A stretch of DNA of 64,000 nucleotides, taken from Anas platyrhynchos. Lineage: Eukaryota > Chordata > Aves > Anseriformes > Anatidae. The position numbers and the translations under genes were made by a program. The DNA is taken from contig NC_092587.1 in NCBI RefSeq assembly GCF_047663525.1, forward strand, positions 201,012,501 through 201,076,500, given 5' to 3'. Each line of letters opens with the position of its first letter. Positions within the stretch are counted from its first letter, which is position 1. Below, one piece after another: positions 38,401-53,400 of this stretch. The notes beneath the pieces are model-generated. The model searched no databases. It had not been told where the DNA came from and saw only the letters and a program-made list of their open reading frames with translations.

Positions 38401-41400
38401 CCAGATCAGTTATACTGAGTGAAGTTACCCCACATGTATACAAGCAGAGCAGATCAAAGTTTAGTCAGCATCTTTAAGCAAAGGGAAACATAACCTGAAT
38501 GGACGTTATGATAATGTTATCTAAAAAAAGGGATGTACAAATCACTTGGCATCTTTTTGACAGGAAACATCAGGGCTCTCTTCTTCCAGAAAGAGAAAAG
38601 CTTCAAACAAGCTAGCTCAAAGCAATCAGATCTCTCAGGAGTCTCCTTGCCTTTGCTGTCATTATATTATCTGGTCTAGAACCCCTCCAGTTCAGCTTCT
38701 CTGACTTGAACAGGTTAACTCAGCATACCAGGATCTCTGTAGGATGCTGAAGTGGCAAGTTTTTTTTTTGTTTGTTTTTTGTTGTTGTTTGTTTTTTTAT
38801 ACTTTTTTTTCCACAAGCCAGAGACCTCATCTGAAATATTCACCTTAGCACTAAAACTAGTGCTATAAAGACTGTAGGAATTTCCTATACTTGATTGCCT
38901 CAGTTGGTTGTTAATTTTTTTGTTTGTTTTATAATTTTTAGAAACAAAACATCTGTTCTACTTTGTCAGAAAGGAATACAAACATTGAGGTTCTAGCTCA
39001 TTAGATCTCAGGAGTGTTTGACCCTGGATTCCAAGACCTGCCCGTGTGAATAAAGCACATGATCCAACAAAACAGACATTCATAAAATAACACTGAACAT
39101 AATTAACAGGTTTTATTACTGAGAATATGGTTTAACAAAAACTTATCACCACCCACCACCACAAATACATCTACACACTGAAGTTATGATGCAAACTCAC
39201 TGATTTTATGAAGTCATAACATAATCCTGAACATTATGACCCTTTAAACATATATTGGTGAGGTCTCACCTGTTGAGGAAAGGTGGTTAATTGCACTCCA
39301 GGAATTGCGGATACTTTCTGAGCAGCCAGTCCCACTCTTCTTGAAATCATTAGTTACTATAGTGAAGTAAGCACCACAGGGAACCAAATCACCAAACTGC
39401 CAGATTGGGGCAGAGGCTGCCAGAGCTCTACAAACAGATATGAAACAGATTTTTTTTTTTTTGAGAAACATACGCATCCTGAACCCCTGCAAAGTGAATT
39501 TCTATCCTCTGGGCAGCGCTTTCCCTACAGTCACTGTTTAAGTAGCATTTATAATTCAGCCAGGCACTCACCCCTTCCTGAATGTTGCAAAATTCTTCTG
39601 TAGGCCTGTATGCAAAGGCTGTTGAAGGTTACAAGTTTTGGATAGTAGCACAAAGACTCAGTAAATACATTGAGTTCAGACAGACATGATTGTTACATGA
39701 GAATAAAGTAAGCTTTCTCACTAGGCACTGTACTAACTCAACTGAAGACAGCCCTTGCCCACAAGTAACTGCTCTCTAGCAGAGAAAGGTGAGAAAATTA
39801 CTATTTGTGTTTGCTAGAGAATAACTAAGGCACTCAAGAGATTACACACCTGCAACAAGTCACTAGAAATTTTAGTGACCCTAGAGAAATTAGGGCAAGA
39901 GTTAGTGTTCAGAATTATTACTTAAAGATCTTAATACTCTGAAAGTACACACCATTCTGTACCTGCTGGCCTACAGCTATCATTTTTTGGTAGACAGCAC
40001 CTAGTCCCAAATTCAGAGTGACTTACCCTGTCCTCCCAAAAGTGAAAAATTCAAGCTGGTTTAAATTACAGTCCTTATCCCACTAACTCAAGTGCAGTGG
40101 GATAAGGTTAGCACTTCAGTGCTAACACTTATAGAACTGAAGCAACAAATGCCTGCTGGGTGTTTGAGCAGAACAAGTACACTCACCCAACCACCACATG
40201 GGGGTATTTCATCCGAAACCAGGCTGCAAGCATCCCTCCATAAGATCCTCCAATAGCTATGACAGGACTGTAACGGGCTCCTGCAATGGTCTCCTTTAAG
40301 TATTCAATTAGTACTGCAAAGTCTGCCAGAGCTTGTTCTGATGTCAGGTAGTTCAGATGCTTGGAATCCTGAGGCAAAGAACACAGGTTACATACAGCAT
40401 GGGAGTGATATCCAGCAGCAATCTTTCTCCCCCTGAATAGATGTTGAGTTGGAGAGCTGCCTAATAAACTAAACATTTGTTACAGGTGTCCTTTGAAGTG
40501 CTAAAAGATTCTAGCTTGTTGTTTGTTCGTTTAGAATTAGTAATAAAAATAGGATAGTTGTGTGCTTCTAGCACATCTTACTCAGGCAAGCAGTCATTGC
40601 ACTGGCAAGTATAACAGGTAGAATTATTTTGATATAGAACATATGTAAAGAAGAAAGTAAAGACGACACTTACACTGAAAGATTCATTTCCAAATGGCAA
40701 TGATTCTCCATAATATCTGTGTTCAGCAAATACTAACATGGCATTAAGTTCTTCAGCCACATCCCACATAAAACCCTGGTTGGGGGAAAACACACATTTA
40801 AACACATTGAGTTAATCACTTGCAAAGTCTTTACTTTCAATCTACTGTACCTCAAATCTTATTCTTTGATTAGCAAAATATCACTATCAAAATACAACCA
40901 GAAAAGCAGACTGCAGTTTGGTTTTAAAGCATCTTTACAGAAAGAAAATATAGAAGACAAACCCTGAGCTAAGGCAAGTGTACCAAAAAATGCTGCAAAG
41001 TATTAAGCAACGTTGTTTTGTGAGTATACTTGGGCAGTCCTGCCAGAACTCCTATGGCAGGATTAACAAGCTTAATCCACAGGACATCAAAAAACACAAC
41101 AGGAAAAAAGCATGCATTTGAGTTAGGACTGTATTACAGAAAGAAGTGTTTGGCAATAAACAATCTAGAGCACTGAAACACTTATTTTCAACTAATAAAT
41201 AATTAGGACAACTTGTAACTTTTTGACAGAAGCATGTTACCACCCACCAGCTATCACCTGCTGACAAAGCAGTGCGTGAGCAGCCCTCACTTCCCTCAGG
41301 CCCAGGACATCACCTCTGTTGTGGCAGTGGACTTTGTACTGAAGTGGCTAAAAACTGCCCACACACCGCATCCTGCATTTGTCAGGAAAGCAAATCTTTT

Positions 41401-44400
41401 CTATGGATTTTGTGAGGGAACATGCATCATCTCATCTATCCTTGATGTCTGGCCAGATGAATCTCACTTCATACTTTTCTCAGATAAACACAAAACAACC
41501 ATCAAAACCTCTCATTTCATTCATTTCTGAAGTAATGGTATTAATGCAATGGGTCCAAACTTTTACATCCTTCGGCTGAGGCACCACAGAGTGTTTCCCC
41601 TAGAAGATTTCTTCACAGCTCAAGGAAGTGTTCCCCTTTGATTTCTGTGGAGTTCAAATAGGACCCCCAAATCCCCTAAAACTTGTCCTATACTTTTTTC
41701 AGCTTACTTTCTCCTGTAGCTGTCATAAAGCCATTGCAAATTTCTCTTTAAATAATGTTCTGATATTGTCCTCCTCCTCCTTCCTTATTTTTCCACTAGC
41801 CCACTGCTGGAAAGAAGGACTCTTAATTCAAAAATCAAGGATCTGTTTCATACATACTGTGTTGTTGCAGAACCATGTGATGTCTCCTTCATTGCCTGTA
41901 TAGAACAGTATCGGTCCATTGTCTTTCTTCCAGTGCTGATCTGCTATCAGGTATCGCTGCTGGAACGTAAGGTTTTCATCAAAGCCAAAGTGATCGATCT
42001 GTCAAAAACAAGGAATAACATCACACTCAAAGCTAGAAGTGATCACAGAGTCCACTGTAAGTGCTGACAGTCACTTTGCAGAGGGGAAAAAAAATGTTTC
42101 AATAAGACAAAGTGACAGTAAGTTCATACATATTCTTAGATTCCTAATGCATCAAAATTCTTCAGCCTTATGAGGAAGCCAACAAAAATTACAGGTCTGT
42201 ACAATGAAGGCAAAATGTAGAGATCAGAACATTTTTATAGTATCATTCTTAACATGATATCCAAATACATTCAGGAGAACAAACAAATCATAACAGATCA
42301 AAGTCTAACTTAATAAAAGTTAACAAGCAAAAACAGTCACTGTCCTGCAGTGTTGAACGTCTTAGGAAAATTCATTAATAACCTTACCATTTATTTAAAA
42401 AACCTCCCCCTTTCAGCATAAGACTGAATTTTAAAAATATTCCTGTTAGAATGTGTCTTCATTATTCTTAGAAAAACATTAATCCTCTGCAGATAATGTA
42501 TAATTGACAGATTTTTCAGATAGTTTTTTCAAGTTCTTCTCCTTTTCTCCTTAGAATTTTCAGTAAGTCACATCACTTCTCCAACTCTCCTTCTTTCTAC
42601 TGCCCTAGAAACACTGGAAGAATATATACACACAACTTGCGACGATAAAGCTAACACTGTGTTTTGACTTAGAAATTTATTCTCAATTCATAAGATCAGT
42701 TTTTTCAGTTTTATTCATATTGCTTCGTATGCACTACCCCCCTTGACTCTTCCCCAAGCATTCATCTGTACTGGAAAGTTTATCAAAATAGCTTTTACAA
42801 GTTAGCTCCCTGCACCAGCAGGTTCTTATTCTGCAACCAAAACACCCACACAAGCATTTAATCAATAGACTAGCCTCCCCAAGAGCTATGCTGCCTAATT
42901 TCCATGTATTCACAAGTCACCACTATTTTTACCCATCAGCTGAAGATGACCTGTACTTCCCCAACTTTGACTTCCATCAGCACAAAGCAGCACCTTTTCC
43001 TTTTGTGCTGCTTCCTGCAGATGTCAGGCTGTTGCCATCTGCTGGCTTGAGCATCTCTGCTCACCCAACTGCTTTTACACAGACAACCGCCAAACCTCTC
43101 AGATGATCCAGAAACCAGCCTGCCACATTCTGTTTTGAAAATACTTTCAAGTTAAGGTCAAGAAGCAGACCAGGAGCAAATCGAAGCACATGCTGCTAAC
43201 ACAGTGAACTAACTGCTGGGCAGATTTCTCCTGGCAACTCAGGAAAGACAGCCCAACTCCTGACCTGCAGGATCCAGCTAATCCATACCACGTATATACG
43301 CATTCTTTGCGACAGAGTACAGAAACTTAAGATACACACTGCTGCAAAGTCTTACCAAACTCTCTCAAAGCTCACTCAGTCTTGGACCAAAGGATCAGAC
43401 TTGCTGCTGAAGTGAGAGGGCAGCTGTGCTGTAGCTCACTGAACAGCTGAAGGTCTGTGCATTGTAATCCTGACATGAGACAGGGTCTTCATGCTGAATA
43501 AGCTCACTCCAGTGTCTGGTGCTGGACCTAAATAAAGCTATGTCCTACAGTTCTGCTTTGTGGGACAACCCACTACTTAAGCATATGGTGGTTATTTCAC
43601 TGAATTCAAGTAATGACAACACATGCCAGGCTTATTTCACACAAATAACTTACCTGCTGCTTCTACGTTTGCATGTTACTGTTCCTTTTAAGTTCACTTT
43701 CTGTATCAACAATGATTTGTAGCAAGGCAGAACAAATGAAAGTCCTTGGTCCAATTAAAGAGAGATTAGATAAGGCTGAGCTAAAAAAAATACTGCAGTT
43801 ATTAAACTCCAATACTATTAGGAAGTACAACTCAAGCATCTTTTGTTCTATGTCTGTCTGCAAGAGGGGAAAGCATCTTTTCCTATTTAACCTTTCTGGT
43901 TAGTCTGCTAGTCAGAAATCGTTGCGAAAAACAACATAAGACACGTACCCCATCTGTCTTTTATGGAAAAAAATTAAACATCTAACATTGAAATTGGATT
44001 ATTTTCCTGCAGGAAGCCAGAGTGCAGGAGACTGCACAAAGCATTCAATTTTCCTGACCTATGAAGTTATATACCAAAATCTTCTCAGTGCAGACAGCTT
44101 AGTGCACAACAGACAAAAACAGTGGGGGAAAAATTACAATAGGTGAACACATCAGCAACCTTTGGTGAGGCAGGTTGAGGCTATCCAGTGGGCTATTGTG
44201 CAGAACTGATTCAAAAGCCCTTCACATCATTCTCATTCCACAGAAACTGTAAGGTCTAGATAGTAATATTCAAATAGAAATGTTTTCCGGAATGATAGAT
44301 AATACTCCGTACATAAAGGATTTACAACAGTTTACTTATGATGCAACCCATTGGTCTGTTCCCACAAAACTGGAAGAAATCCCAGTGCTTTAGGAATTCT

Positions 44401-47400
44401 GCCTCTCAGTCATGAGAGGGAGAGAAGTACAGGAACTAAAGCTTCCCTCTGCCAGTTTTAGCGACCATGGTGACTGTAGTAGCACAATTCTCCACCGTGA
44501 TTCTGAACTATGCTGCAGACCAACTCATTTCCAGTCCCTTTTTCTCCTCCTTCCCTCCACCTATCAAACTTGGATAGCCTCTACAGGTAAACTGCCTTAC
44601 TGTCCTGTTTCAGTTAGGACAAAGTTAGTTTTCCTCCTAGTAGCTGGTAGGGTGCTATGTTTTGGCTTTTCATGAAGAGTGCTGATAATATGCTGATGTT
44701 TTAATTGTTGCAGAGCAGTGCTTACACCAAGCCAAGGTCGTTTCAGCTTCTCACTCTGTCCTGCCAACGGGCAGGCTGGGGGTGCAGCAAGAGCTGGGAG
44801 GGGACAGACCCAGGACAGCTGACCCAAACTAGCCAAAGGGGTATTCCATACCATCTGACGTCATGCTAAACAATATATATATACACACACACAATAAACA
44901 AACAATAGATAGGGGTGGCTAGCCAGGGTAGGAGGGCTGAACTGCTCGGGGTTAGGCTGGGCATTGGTCAGCAGGTGGTGAGCAACTGCATTGTGCATCA
45001 CTTGTTTCACGTACATTATTAGTAGTACTATTATTGATATTATTATTATTTTCCTGTCTTAAACTGTTTTTATATCAACTCACAGGCTGCACTTTCCCAT
45101 TTTTCTCCCCCATTCCAGAGAGGGAGGGGGGAGGGTTGGCGAGCGGCTGTGTGGTGTTCAGCTGCCAGCCAGGTTAAACCACATCACTTACGTTCATAAA
45201 AAGTCAAACCACAGACACATGCAAAATCCCAGACAGCACAGACAAGTCCAGACTTCTTCACAAAAATCATAAGTACCTATTACTCAACTGAACAGCAAAA
45301 ACTCTTACTGCTAGATGATGGGGCTTCTTACCTTGCAGTAACTTGTCTTTGCAGGAATAAGACATAACATGAATAGCAAAGAAAGCCTCATGTTTGTAAA
45401 GCAAATGGATGTCACAGCTACCAGTTAGTGCCAAGACACTTAAAGAACTTAGAAGAATCCAGGACTGCAAAATGAAAGTCAGGAACATCCCAAGCAATGC
45501 CTCCTCCCAAGAGTAAGGGGCTGTCTGAAGATATGTATGAAGTCGAAGAGAAGAAGCACATGAACAACTATGAAATTGTGAAATGGGAGGTTCAGGCACA
45601 AAGGGAAAGTTGTAGCCCAGGAACAGCAGATGGAGCTGTCGTGTAGCCAAAGCACTGCAGGATCGCACATGAGAGCTGCCTGGTCTCATTCAGCAGGTGG
45701 TTTCTTCCCCCTGCCTTTTTTTTTTTTTTAAAAAAAAAAAAAGCATGTTAAAAAAACTCCATGTAAAGTGCACCTCAACACAGAGTAACTCTGATCACCC
45801 ATTCAGATTTTATTAAGATGTTGAACCAGAAAAATTTTTTTCTACTCCTATGCCCAAAAGGAACGTGTACGACAAAAGCAATTTGACTTTCACAATCACA
45901 CTCAATTGGACACAACAGACCATACCAGCAAAATAAAAGTTTAATATATGGGTACAATACCTTAATTGCTGGTTAACAGTAACATTAGTTAGGGTACATC
46001 ATCATACATGATTTTTATTTTTTATTATGTTTTCATTATTACAATTACTGCCAGCAGGTCAGCAGCAACTACAAGGCCCAGAGCAGCCAATTTGGCCCTG
46101 ATTTGAGCAGGTTGCAGGGCCAATCCAGGCTGCATTCAGAGCTCCCTTCCAAACTATTCCAGGATTTATCCAAAGCAGTTACACAGCCTAGAATTTTAAG
46201 CTTCTGTAAACGCTACCTGGCAGATTTGGTTAGAATTAAGAAAACAGCCGCCTCTTACAAATGGAGCTATGATGTACACACAACACCATCTCTGTCACAG
46301 AATCAGATGTTGTAATCAAAGGAAAGACTAGAATAGGAAGAGAAGGAGTGGAAGCAAGAAGTTATAAGTTTAAGGCAAGTTTTTGTCACCTGAGGTAGGC
46401 AGGATGTGAAAGCTTTGGAGAGCTACATCTCAGAGGCAAAGAAAGCAAAAGCAACGTTTCAGTTCCACATACAAAAACCCCTGTCAACCTTGTTTCAGTA
46501 AGAAGTGGAATCCCCCTGTATTTCCCCCCCCCAATTTGTCCTAGAGGCTGGTGAGAACTTCAGCCTGAAGCCTTGAGCAAGCAGCTTTCATCCTTCAGCA
46601 CAGAGACTTTCTACAGTGCAGCTCAGGATGAAGAGCTCTCTCCAGACTGGTGTCTGCCTCTCTGCTTTCCGCTCCAAGCATGTGGCACAGTTTTGACCTT
46701 ACCTTGTACATGCATGTGCCACGTGCTTATGTTGACCTCTCAAAGATGACTTACCTCCTTTATGTGATTTTTTTTTTTTTTGTCGTTGTTTTATTTTAGA
46801 TGTACTTCCCAAAACAAGCTGCCCTGCTATACGCATCTCCCTCAGGGAGGATACAAAAAAGGCACAGCAGCTGTTTGTTATTGTACAGCTGTTTGTCTGC
46901 TTAATGCTCTCCTGGAAATATTATGAACCCATGATACCAAGTGAAGTACAAAGACAAAACAGGACACATGGGACAAAACCCACTTCCTTCTCAGCAGCAC
47001 CTTAAGGTCATTAAGGACCACAGGGACAGGACAGCACCATTAAGTCTTTTCCAAAAGGGGCTGATTCATAGGGTAGCATCTAACAAAACACATTTAATGT
47101 CATCCAGGGTGGTACATCTAACTGGCTTTATGCTTTTGAGATTCTGGAAAGACTGAAAGCATTAAAGCCTTCATAGAGTCACAGAATGTTTTGGGCTGGA
47201 AGGGACCTGAAAGCCCATCCATTTCCACCCCCCTGCCATAGGCAGGGACACCTCCCACCAGACCAGGCTGCCCAAAGCCCCATCCAGCCTGGCCTTGAAC
47301 ACCTCCAGGGATGGGGCATCCACAGCTCCTCTGGGCAGCCTGGGCCAGGGCCTCCTGGCACAGAATTTCCTCCTAACATCCAACCCCCATCTCCCTTCTT

Positions 47401-50400
47401 TTAGTTTAAAACCATTCCCCTTGTCCTATCATTATCTGATTGAATAAAGAATTACTCTCCATCTTTTTTGTAAGATGCCTTTAAGTACTGAAAGGCTGCA
47501 ATGAGGTCTCCCTGGAACCTTTGGCTCACGTTGAGCTTTTCATCCACCAGAACCCGTAAGTCCTTCTCTGCAGGGCTGCTCTGAAAGGGTTCTTCTCCCA
47601 GTCTGTGCTTATGTCTGGGATTGCCGAACCCAGGTGCAGCACCCTGCATTTAGACTTCTTGAACCTGGTTAGATTCACATGGGCCCTGTCCAGGTCCCTT
47701 TGGATGGCATCCATTCCTTCTGCAACCACTTCCAACTGCACCACTCAGCTTGGCATCACCTCATTTTAACATTGTTTCATAGCTTTCTTTTCCCAAATTT
47801 GGTTATCCCATTTGAGATTGAGTCAGTTATTTTACTGGTGAAAAGCCAGAGGATTAAGAGGCATGCTCCACCCTCTAAGAGTTCATGGAGTTGTTTTGAG
47901 TGCTCATCCTGTCTGAATTGTTTCCTGAGGACAGGAAGATGCAGGATGGTCTGAGGATATCCTCCTGCGTGAACAGCAGTGTGGGCACCAGCCTCCCTGG
48001 GATTTCACTGGTGTGTTTCTATTCATGGCTGTACTCCTGGCAGGCTGTGGGGCTCCTCTCCAGTTTGCTGGCCCTATTCTATTAGCTTTGTTTCCTCTTC
48101 TAATCTTTGCTTCGTCCATCTGAGTTGGATGTTCACAAGGGCAGAGACTGCCTTGCCATCTTTGTACAGCATCATATTCAAAGACACCCCAAATTCTCCT
48201 ACAAGTGCTGCTTATAAACAAAGTCAAGCTCAAAAACCATGGCAGCACAGGAGTACCACCAGAAATGTGCTCACACACTACTTACCTCCCCATAGCAGTG
48301 GAGACACAGAAGCAGAAATGGAATCTAAATAAAACATCAGTTAAAAACTGTATCTCCCTAACATTATTCCCATTGCTTTGCTTCCTCCTGTTGTGTTTTC
48401 TGTATTACAGCCTTTGAGGCTTCATCTCATTCACTGCTGGGCAGATTCTCTCAACTCCCAACAGACTTATTGACTTAACACTACTAGCTTTATTTCCTTA
48501 TCTTTTTCACCTTAAATGCATGGAATGAGGTATTCTGCAAGGTATTCAACAGCTGAGTTCTGCATTCCTTGCTCAGCAGACTGATACTTGGGCAAGGGAC
48601 AGCTAAGACTGGAGACTAGCACCAGTCCATCAGAATACCTAATTGTTTGACGCTCAGTGGAAGAGCATGCAGATGTGAACTGCATCTTCTTGCATCAGGC
48701 TACACTGACCCTCTAATCTGAAAGTCCCAAAAATAACAAAATTGCCTTTCAGAGACAGAATCTTGATGCCATTGTAATCTTTTGTATTCCCCATGATTCA
48801 GAAGTCTCATAGCAATTCAGAGGTTTTGGTCCATGGCTTTAGTTTTTATCTAATTTATCACACTTAACATGACACAGACATAACACGCAAGCTTTCTGCC
48901 TATTAATTCCAGCTTCCATTTTACTAGTGGTGGTCTAGAAAACTACTTTGTAATTTTTCCATTGCTAGAGTTAGCTCTCAGTCCAAGAAACTCCTCAAAA
49001 GCAAATCCTGACTTAAGATCCTTGGATTGGAAGGATCTCCATTGTGATTATGTCCCTGTGAACACGTTACCCTTTGACTGTAATCATGAGTTGTGTATTT
49101 TGCTGAAGCTTCCTTTACACTGCAGGAACTGTCTCATCTGCTCTAGGGAGGCTGCAACTGTTTAAGGAAGTCTGCTTTTGGCACTCATTTATCACTTCAG
49201 TGATTAAAAAGAAGTGACAAGCAGAGTCTCAGACAGGAACTGTACCCCCTGCCCTGTGTTGCACAGCTTGGATGAAGTACTTAGATGAAACAGACCAAAG
49301 AACATTTAAACAGCTACAGGATATGCTGTAGGGAAGCACCAGGCTACTCAGGTCAGCCCTCGTTAGAAATAAACAGTTCCAAAACGCTACATGATGAGGG
49401 GTTATTTTTATGTTAGAAACCAGAGCAACCGAATAGAACACAAACAAATTGGTTTTGACTTCCACAAACCATTAGTAGCATCTTACCACAACCCAAACTC
49501 CAGATGCCCCAACCACGTAAAGAAGAACACCACAGTCACGCTTAGGCTTGGACTATTTGGGTGAGAAATTCTCCAGCAGTGAGTCAGGACATAATTTGTT
49601 CCCGTTTCTGAGAGGTCCCAGGCCCCCCACAATTTTCTGCCCCAGACTCCAGGGTGGTAAAGCTCCAGCAGAAGGGAGAGCATGTGATGAGAACAGCTTG
49701 GTTCAGCTTTCCTGCTGAAGCCTTAATCAAGCTCTCAATTACACCCACACCCCACTCTTCTCAAAGCAGTGGGGGCTTGTGCTGCTGATAATCAGTCAGC
49801 TACGTGAATTTAAACAAGCTGGCGATAACACACTGATGCTTCCAGTTAAGGCACCAATATCCTGGAGAAATTCTTCCACAGGACAAGGGATGGAGCAAGG
49901 GGTAGGGAACAAACAGGTCAGGGCTATATTACCTAAAACATGTGATTTCATAAAGCATTAAGATGCACAACACCAGCACAAATGAAGTTACTCTGGTGAA
50001 AGGTCTCTCAGACCCATAACAGGCAAAGGTCTCTCATTTTTTCCCCCCCCATCTGCCTGCCAGATGATTACAAATCCATCACAGTTGGAGGACTGACTGC
50101 AGAGGGAAAGAAGTTGTACAGAGCCTCTCAATATGTCTCTGATTAAGCAGTACATGACACTGGATATCCAGTTTTGCTGAGAACACCTGACACCTTGAAT
50201 ACAGATAAACATTTAAACAAACCTTCCAAAAATAAATTCAAGACTATTTTGATTTGGTCAAACTAGAACACCTCTACCCCTCCTCCAAGAGAGATAGAAC
50301 TTTAAAAAAAAATTATTTGGCAATTTAGAAAGTTCAACTCAAGCTGCAACTGTTTTACCTCCCAGACTTGCAGAGCAGCAAAGTGCCGCTCAGTCACTAC

Positions 50401-53400
50401 CGAGTATCTTGAGCAGGGAAGGAAGAAGCATTTTGGAAAACAAAGCACGAAAGCCGCAGTTAGTCATACAGCCCTTGTGCAATACCAAAATGCCACAAGC
50501 AATTGCTCCTCTGGCAAGCTTGCAACACATCTGGACAGAAGAACTGCCTACCTGCTGGGCTCCGACACACCGGTAGAGGGGCTGATGGGGAGATAGCTGC
50601 AGTCAGGGAATTCACACCCTTGGCTCTCTGCAGGTCAATAGGTTTCCTATAAATTGCTCTACTTCCAAGCAGAAACACACAGGTCTCTTGTTCCAGCTGT
50701 TACAGAAGTGCTCCAGTAGCTGAGAAGGTCTACGAAGCGGATGAGTACTTACCAAGTCTCCACACCAGTAGAATTAACTCCCACAACTGACCTGGACTTA
50801 TGCTTTTCTCATGGCAAAGACATGTCTTTCCCTTCTAAACAGAGGCCCTCAGATTTTAGCTGAAAAATATTTTTCTATTTCCATTTTTATTTCTCAAAAA
50901 GAGGCAAGAACATCTTTTCACAAACTACCCCTTTCAGAACAGACCCTGAACCAGAGACATTTGCAAAAAGCAATTTGCCATCAGCTTGTAGGACAGGAGC
51001 CTCTGCTTACAAGTTGAAGGAACTCTACATTTTACCCCGGTAACTGTGACTTGAAGGATTGAGAACTGTACATTTGTAGGTGGTCAGCTATTTATCACTG
51101 TGCAGGGAAGAGTGGAGAAAAGTCAGCATTTCCAGAGCAGCATGTGGCTTTGAAGAGCTTTTGTTCAAAGACTCCATTTTCGGGTAGCCAGGCAGTAAGG
51201 AGAAGCAAGCTGCTGGTTTGAGGCATAAATCAAACGTTTTGTTAATGTTAGTTTTGCTTTCACCCACTTCCTTTAATTCAGCCTGGCCTCAGTCCAAGTC
51301 CAGCTGAAGTCAAAGAGTTCAATACCCGCCACTTTCTGTTCCTGTTGTCTTGATGGGAAGTTTCTGCATGCAAACTGCCATCTCAGCCTACCTCCTACCT
51401 TCTCAGTTCCTTTGTCAATGCTTTTAGAAAGTTTTTGTTGCATCATGTTGAAGCAAAAAAAGACAAATTTACTCTTTAGAAGTAGAATAAATTAACCAGA
51501 AATGAAAGAAGATGCACCAAGTGAGTCCATATCAGCAGTCAGAGGTAGAAGCTACAGCAGTGTACCACAGCTCCCTGCGAACTCACATCCCATGCAGGCA
51601 GGCCCTTTGCTGGCCACCCTCCTCTCTTCTGAAGTGATCTCTTTGATCTTGCTCCACCATCACCTTTTCCAGATGAGGTGATCTTCACTTAACCACTCTC
51701 AGCCAGGCTGATGCAAGGACAAGCTTGTATATAAGGTTTATGCTGTGACCGAGTAACTGAATAAAGGAAACATCTGTTAAGTCACTCTGACAATAGAAAC
51801 AACAGCCCAAAAGAGTGCATGGTTTTTTGCTCACTGTGTGCATTTAGAGAGCTGCCACCACAGTGCAGCACCACTTAAGAGTACCAATGCCACTTGGCAG
51901 TAGCGCTGTAACTGCACTGAGGACCAGCTTTGCCACGTATTTTAGGGCTGAACCAAGCCTAGAGGTCAGTGCCAAAAAATTTAAAGAAAGAAAATTAACT
52001 CCTTACTCCACAGGCAAGGAAGACTGTCTACAAACTGTTCTGAAAAGAAACAGCATTCCCATTCTTTCATCCACATTTAATTCTGACTTCAAGGACGTAC
52101 AAAACAAAAAAGTTAATAATTTTACAAGTGTATGGAAGATCACTGACGGCAGCCTGGTTTTCCCATTAATTTCTCACCAACGTTCACTGCCCTAGCTATA
52201 AAAACCTACATATTCCAGAACATATGAAGTAAAGAAAATTAAGGTGTTTCTCCAGTTTTTGAAGACTTAAAGAAATAATCTAATCTAGTGCCAGAAGTAA
52301 TTTACTCTCACCTGTTTGGCACATGTTACAAATTATCTGTACTGTCTCTGACTATGCTTTTGGCTGTTTTGATGGCCTTGATCTCTTCAAAGTATCCATG
52401 CAGAACACATGAGCATTGAATTCTGCTTTGAACTTCATTTCCACGCCCCTCTCCCTCAAAAGCAAGAAACACAGCTGGCAGCTCAGGCAATGGGTGCAAG
52501 TTAAAGTAACTTCAACAAAGCTAACAGAATTTCTTTCTGCTGCTTACTACTTCAGCCACGTGCCATTTTGTTTAGTCTTTAGTTCTTCAGGCTTTCTTTA
52601 ATAAAAAGCCTTACAGAAGTATTTCAGCCTTTCTTACTGCAGCTTTTTAATGGTTAAAGCTAGAGATAAAAGTGCTTATTTTCAGAGAGAGCAGTGATTA
52701 TTGATGCTTTTCGTAGCCTTCAGAATTAACTTCTCACTCAAAGGAAGAGACTGCAAGTTGTGAGGAAATTAAGTGTTTCCTGCTTAATTTGAGAAGCTGA
52801 TGCCTGCATTGTGACCCACAGATAAGCAGTGCATAAAAATAAAAATGCACTGACGAGCTTTAACAAGTACTTCCCTGCTTTCCTGTCCACTGAATAAGAG
52901 CTATTGTTTTGCTTATAGAGCTGGTTTATAGCTTACAGCTCGTGTTTTAAATCACACTATGATATCACAGAGCAAGAGCTGCCAAGTGCTCTTGAACTCC
53001 TTGATGAGTAAAACATATACGCCAAGTAATTCACCTCAAAGACAAACATCAGCATCACTTCTCTGACCACTGACATAACTACTAATGGGTACCAAGGGGC
53101 CACGTAAAAAGCACTTTGTTTTTTCCTTCACCAGAAGTGGAAGGTGCTCTTGCATTGTGTTGCCAGACTGGAAAAACAAACCCTTCTTAACCATTCCTGC
53201 CATGTGTTACTATTCTGAGACACCACCCTGAGTCACCATAAACTGCTGAAAAATTTACTTACCACAATTAAAGCTATTAAACCAGATTGAAATCAGCTTT
53301 ATAAGGAAATTTGAGGCCTAAAGTTAAAAATTACTCCATTAGCATTACAGCAACTTGTACAGCACCAGTATATGTACGTATGAATATACTTCATGCCACT

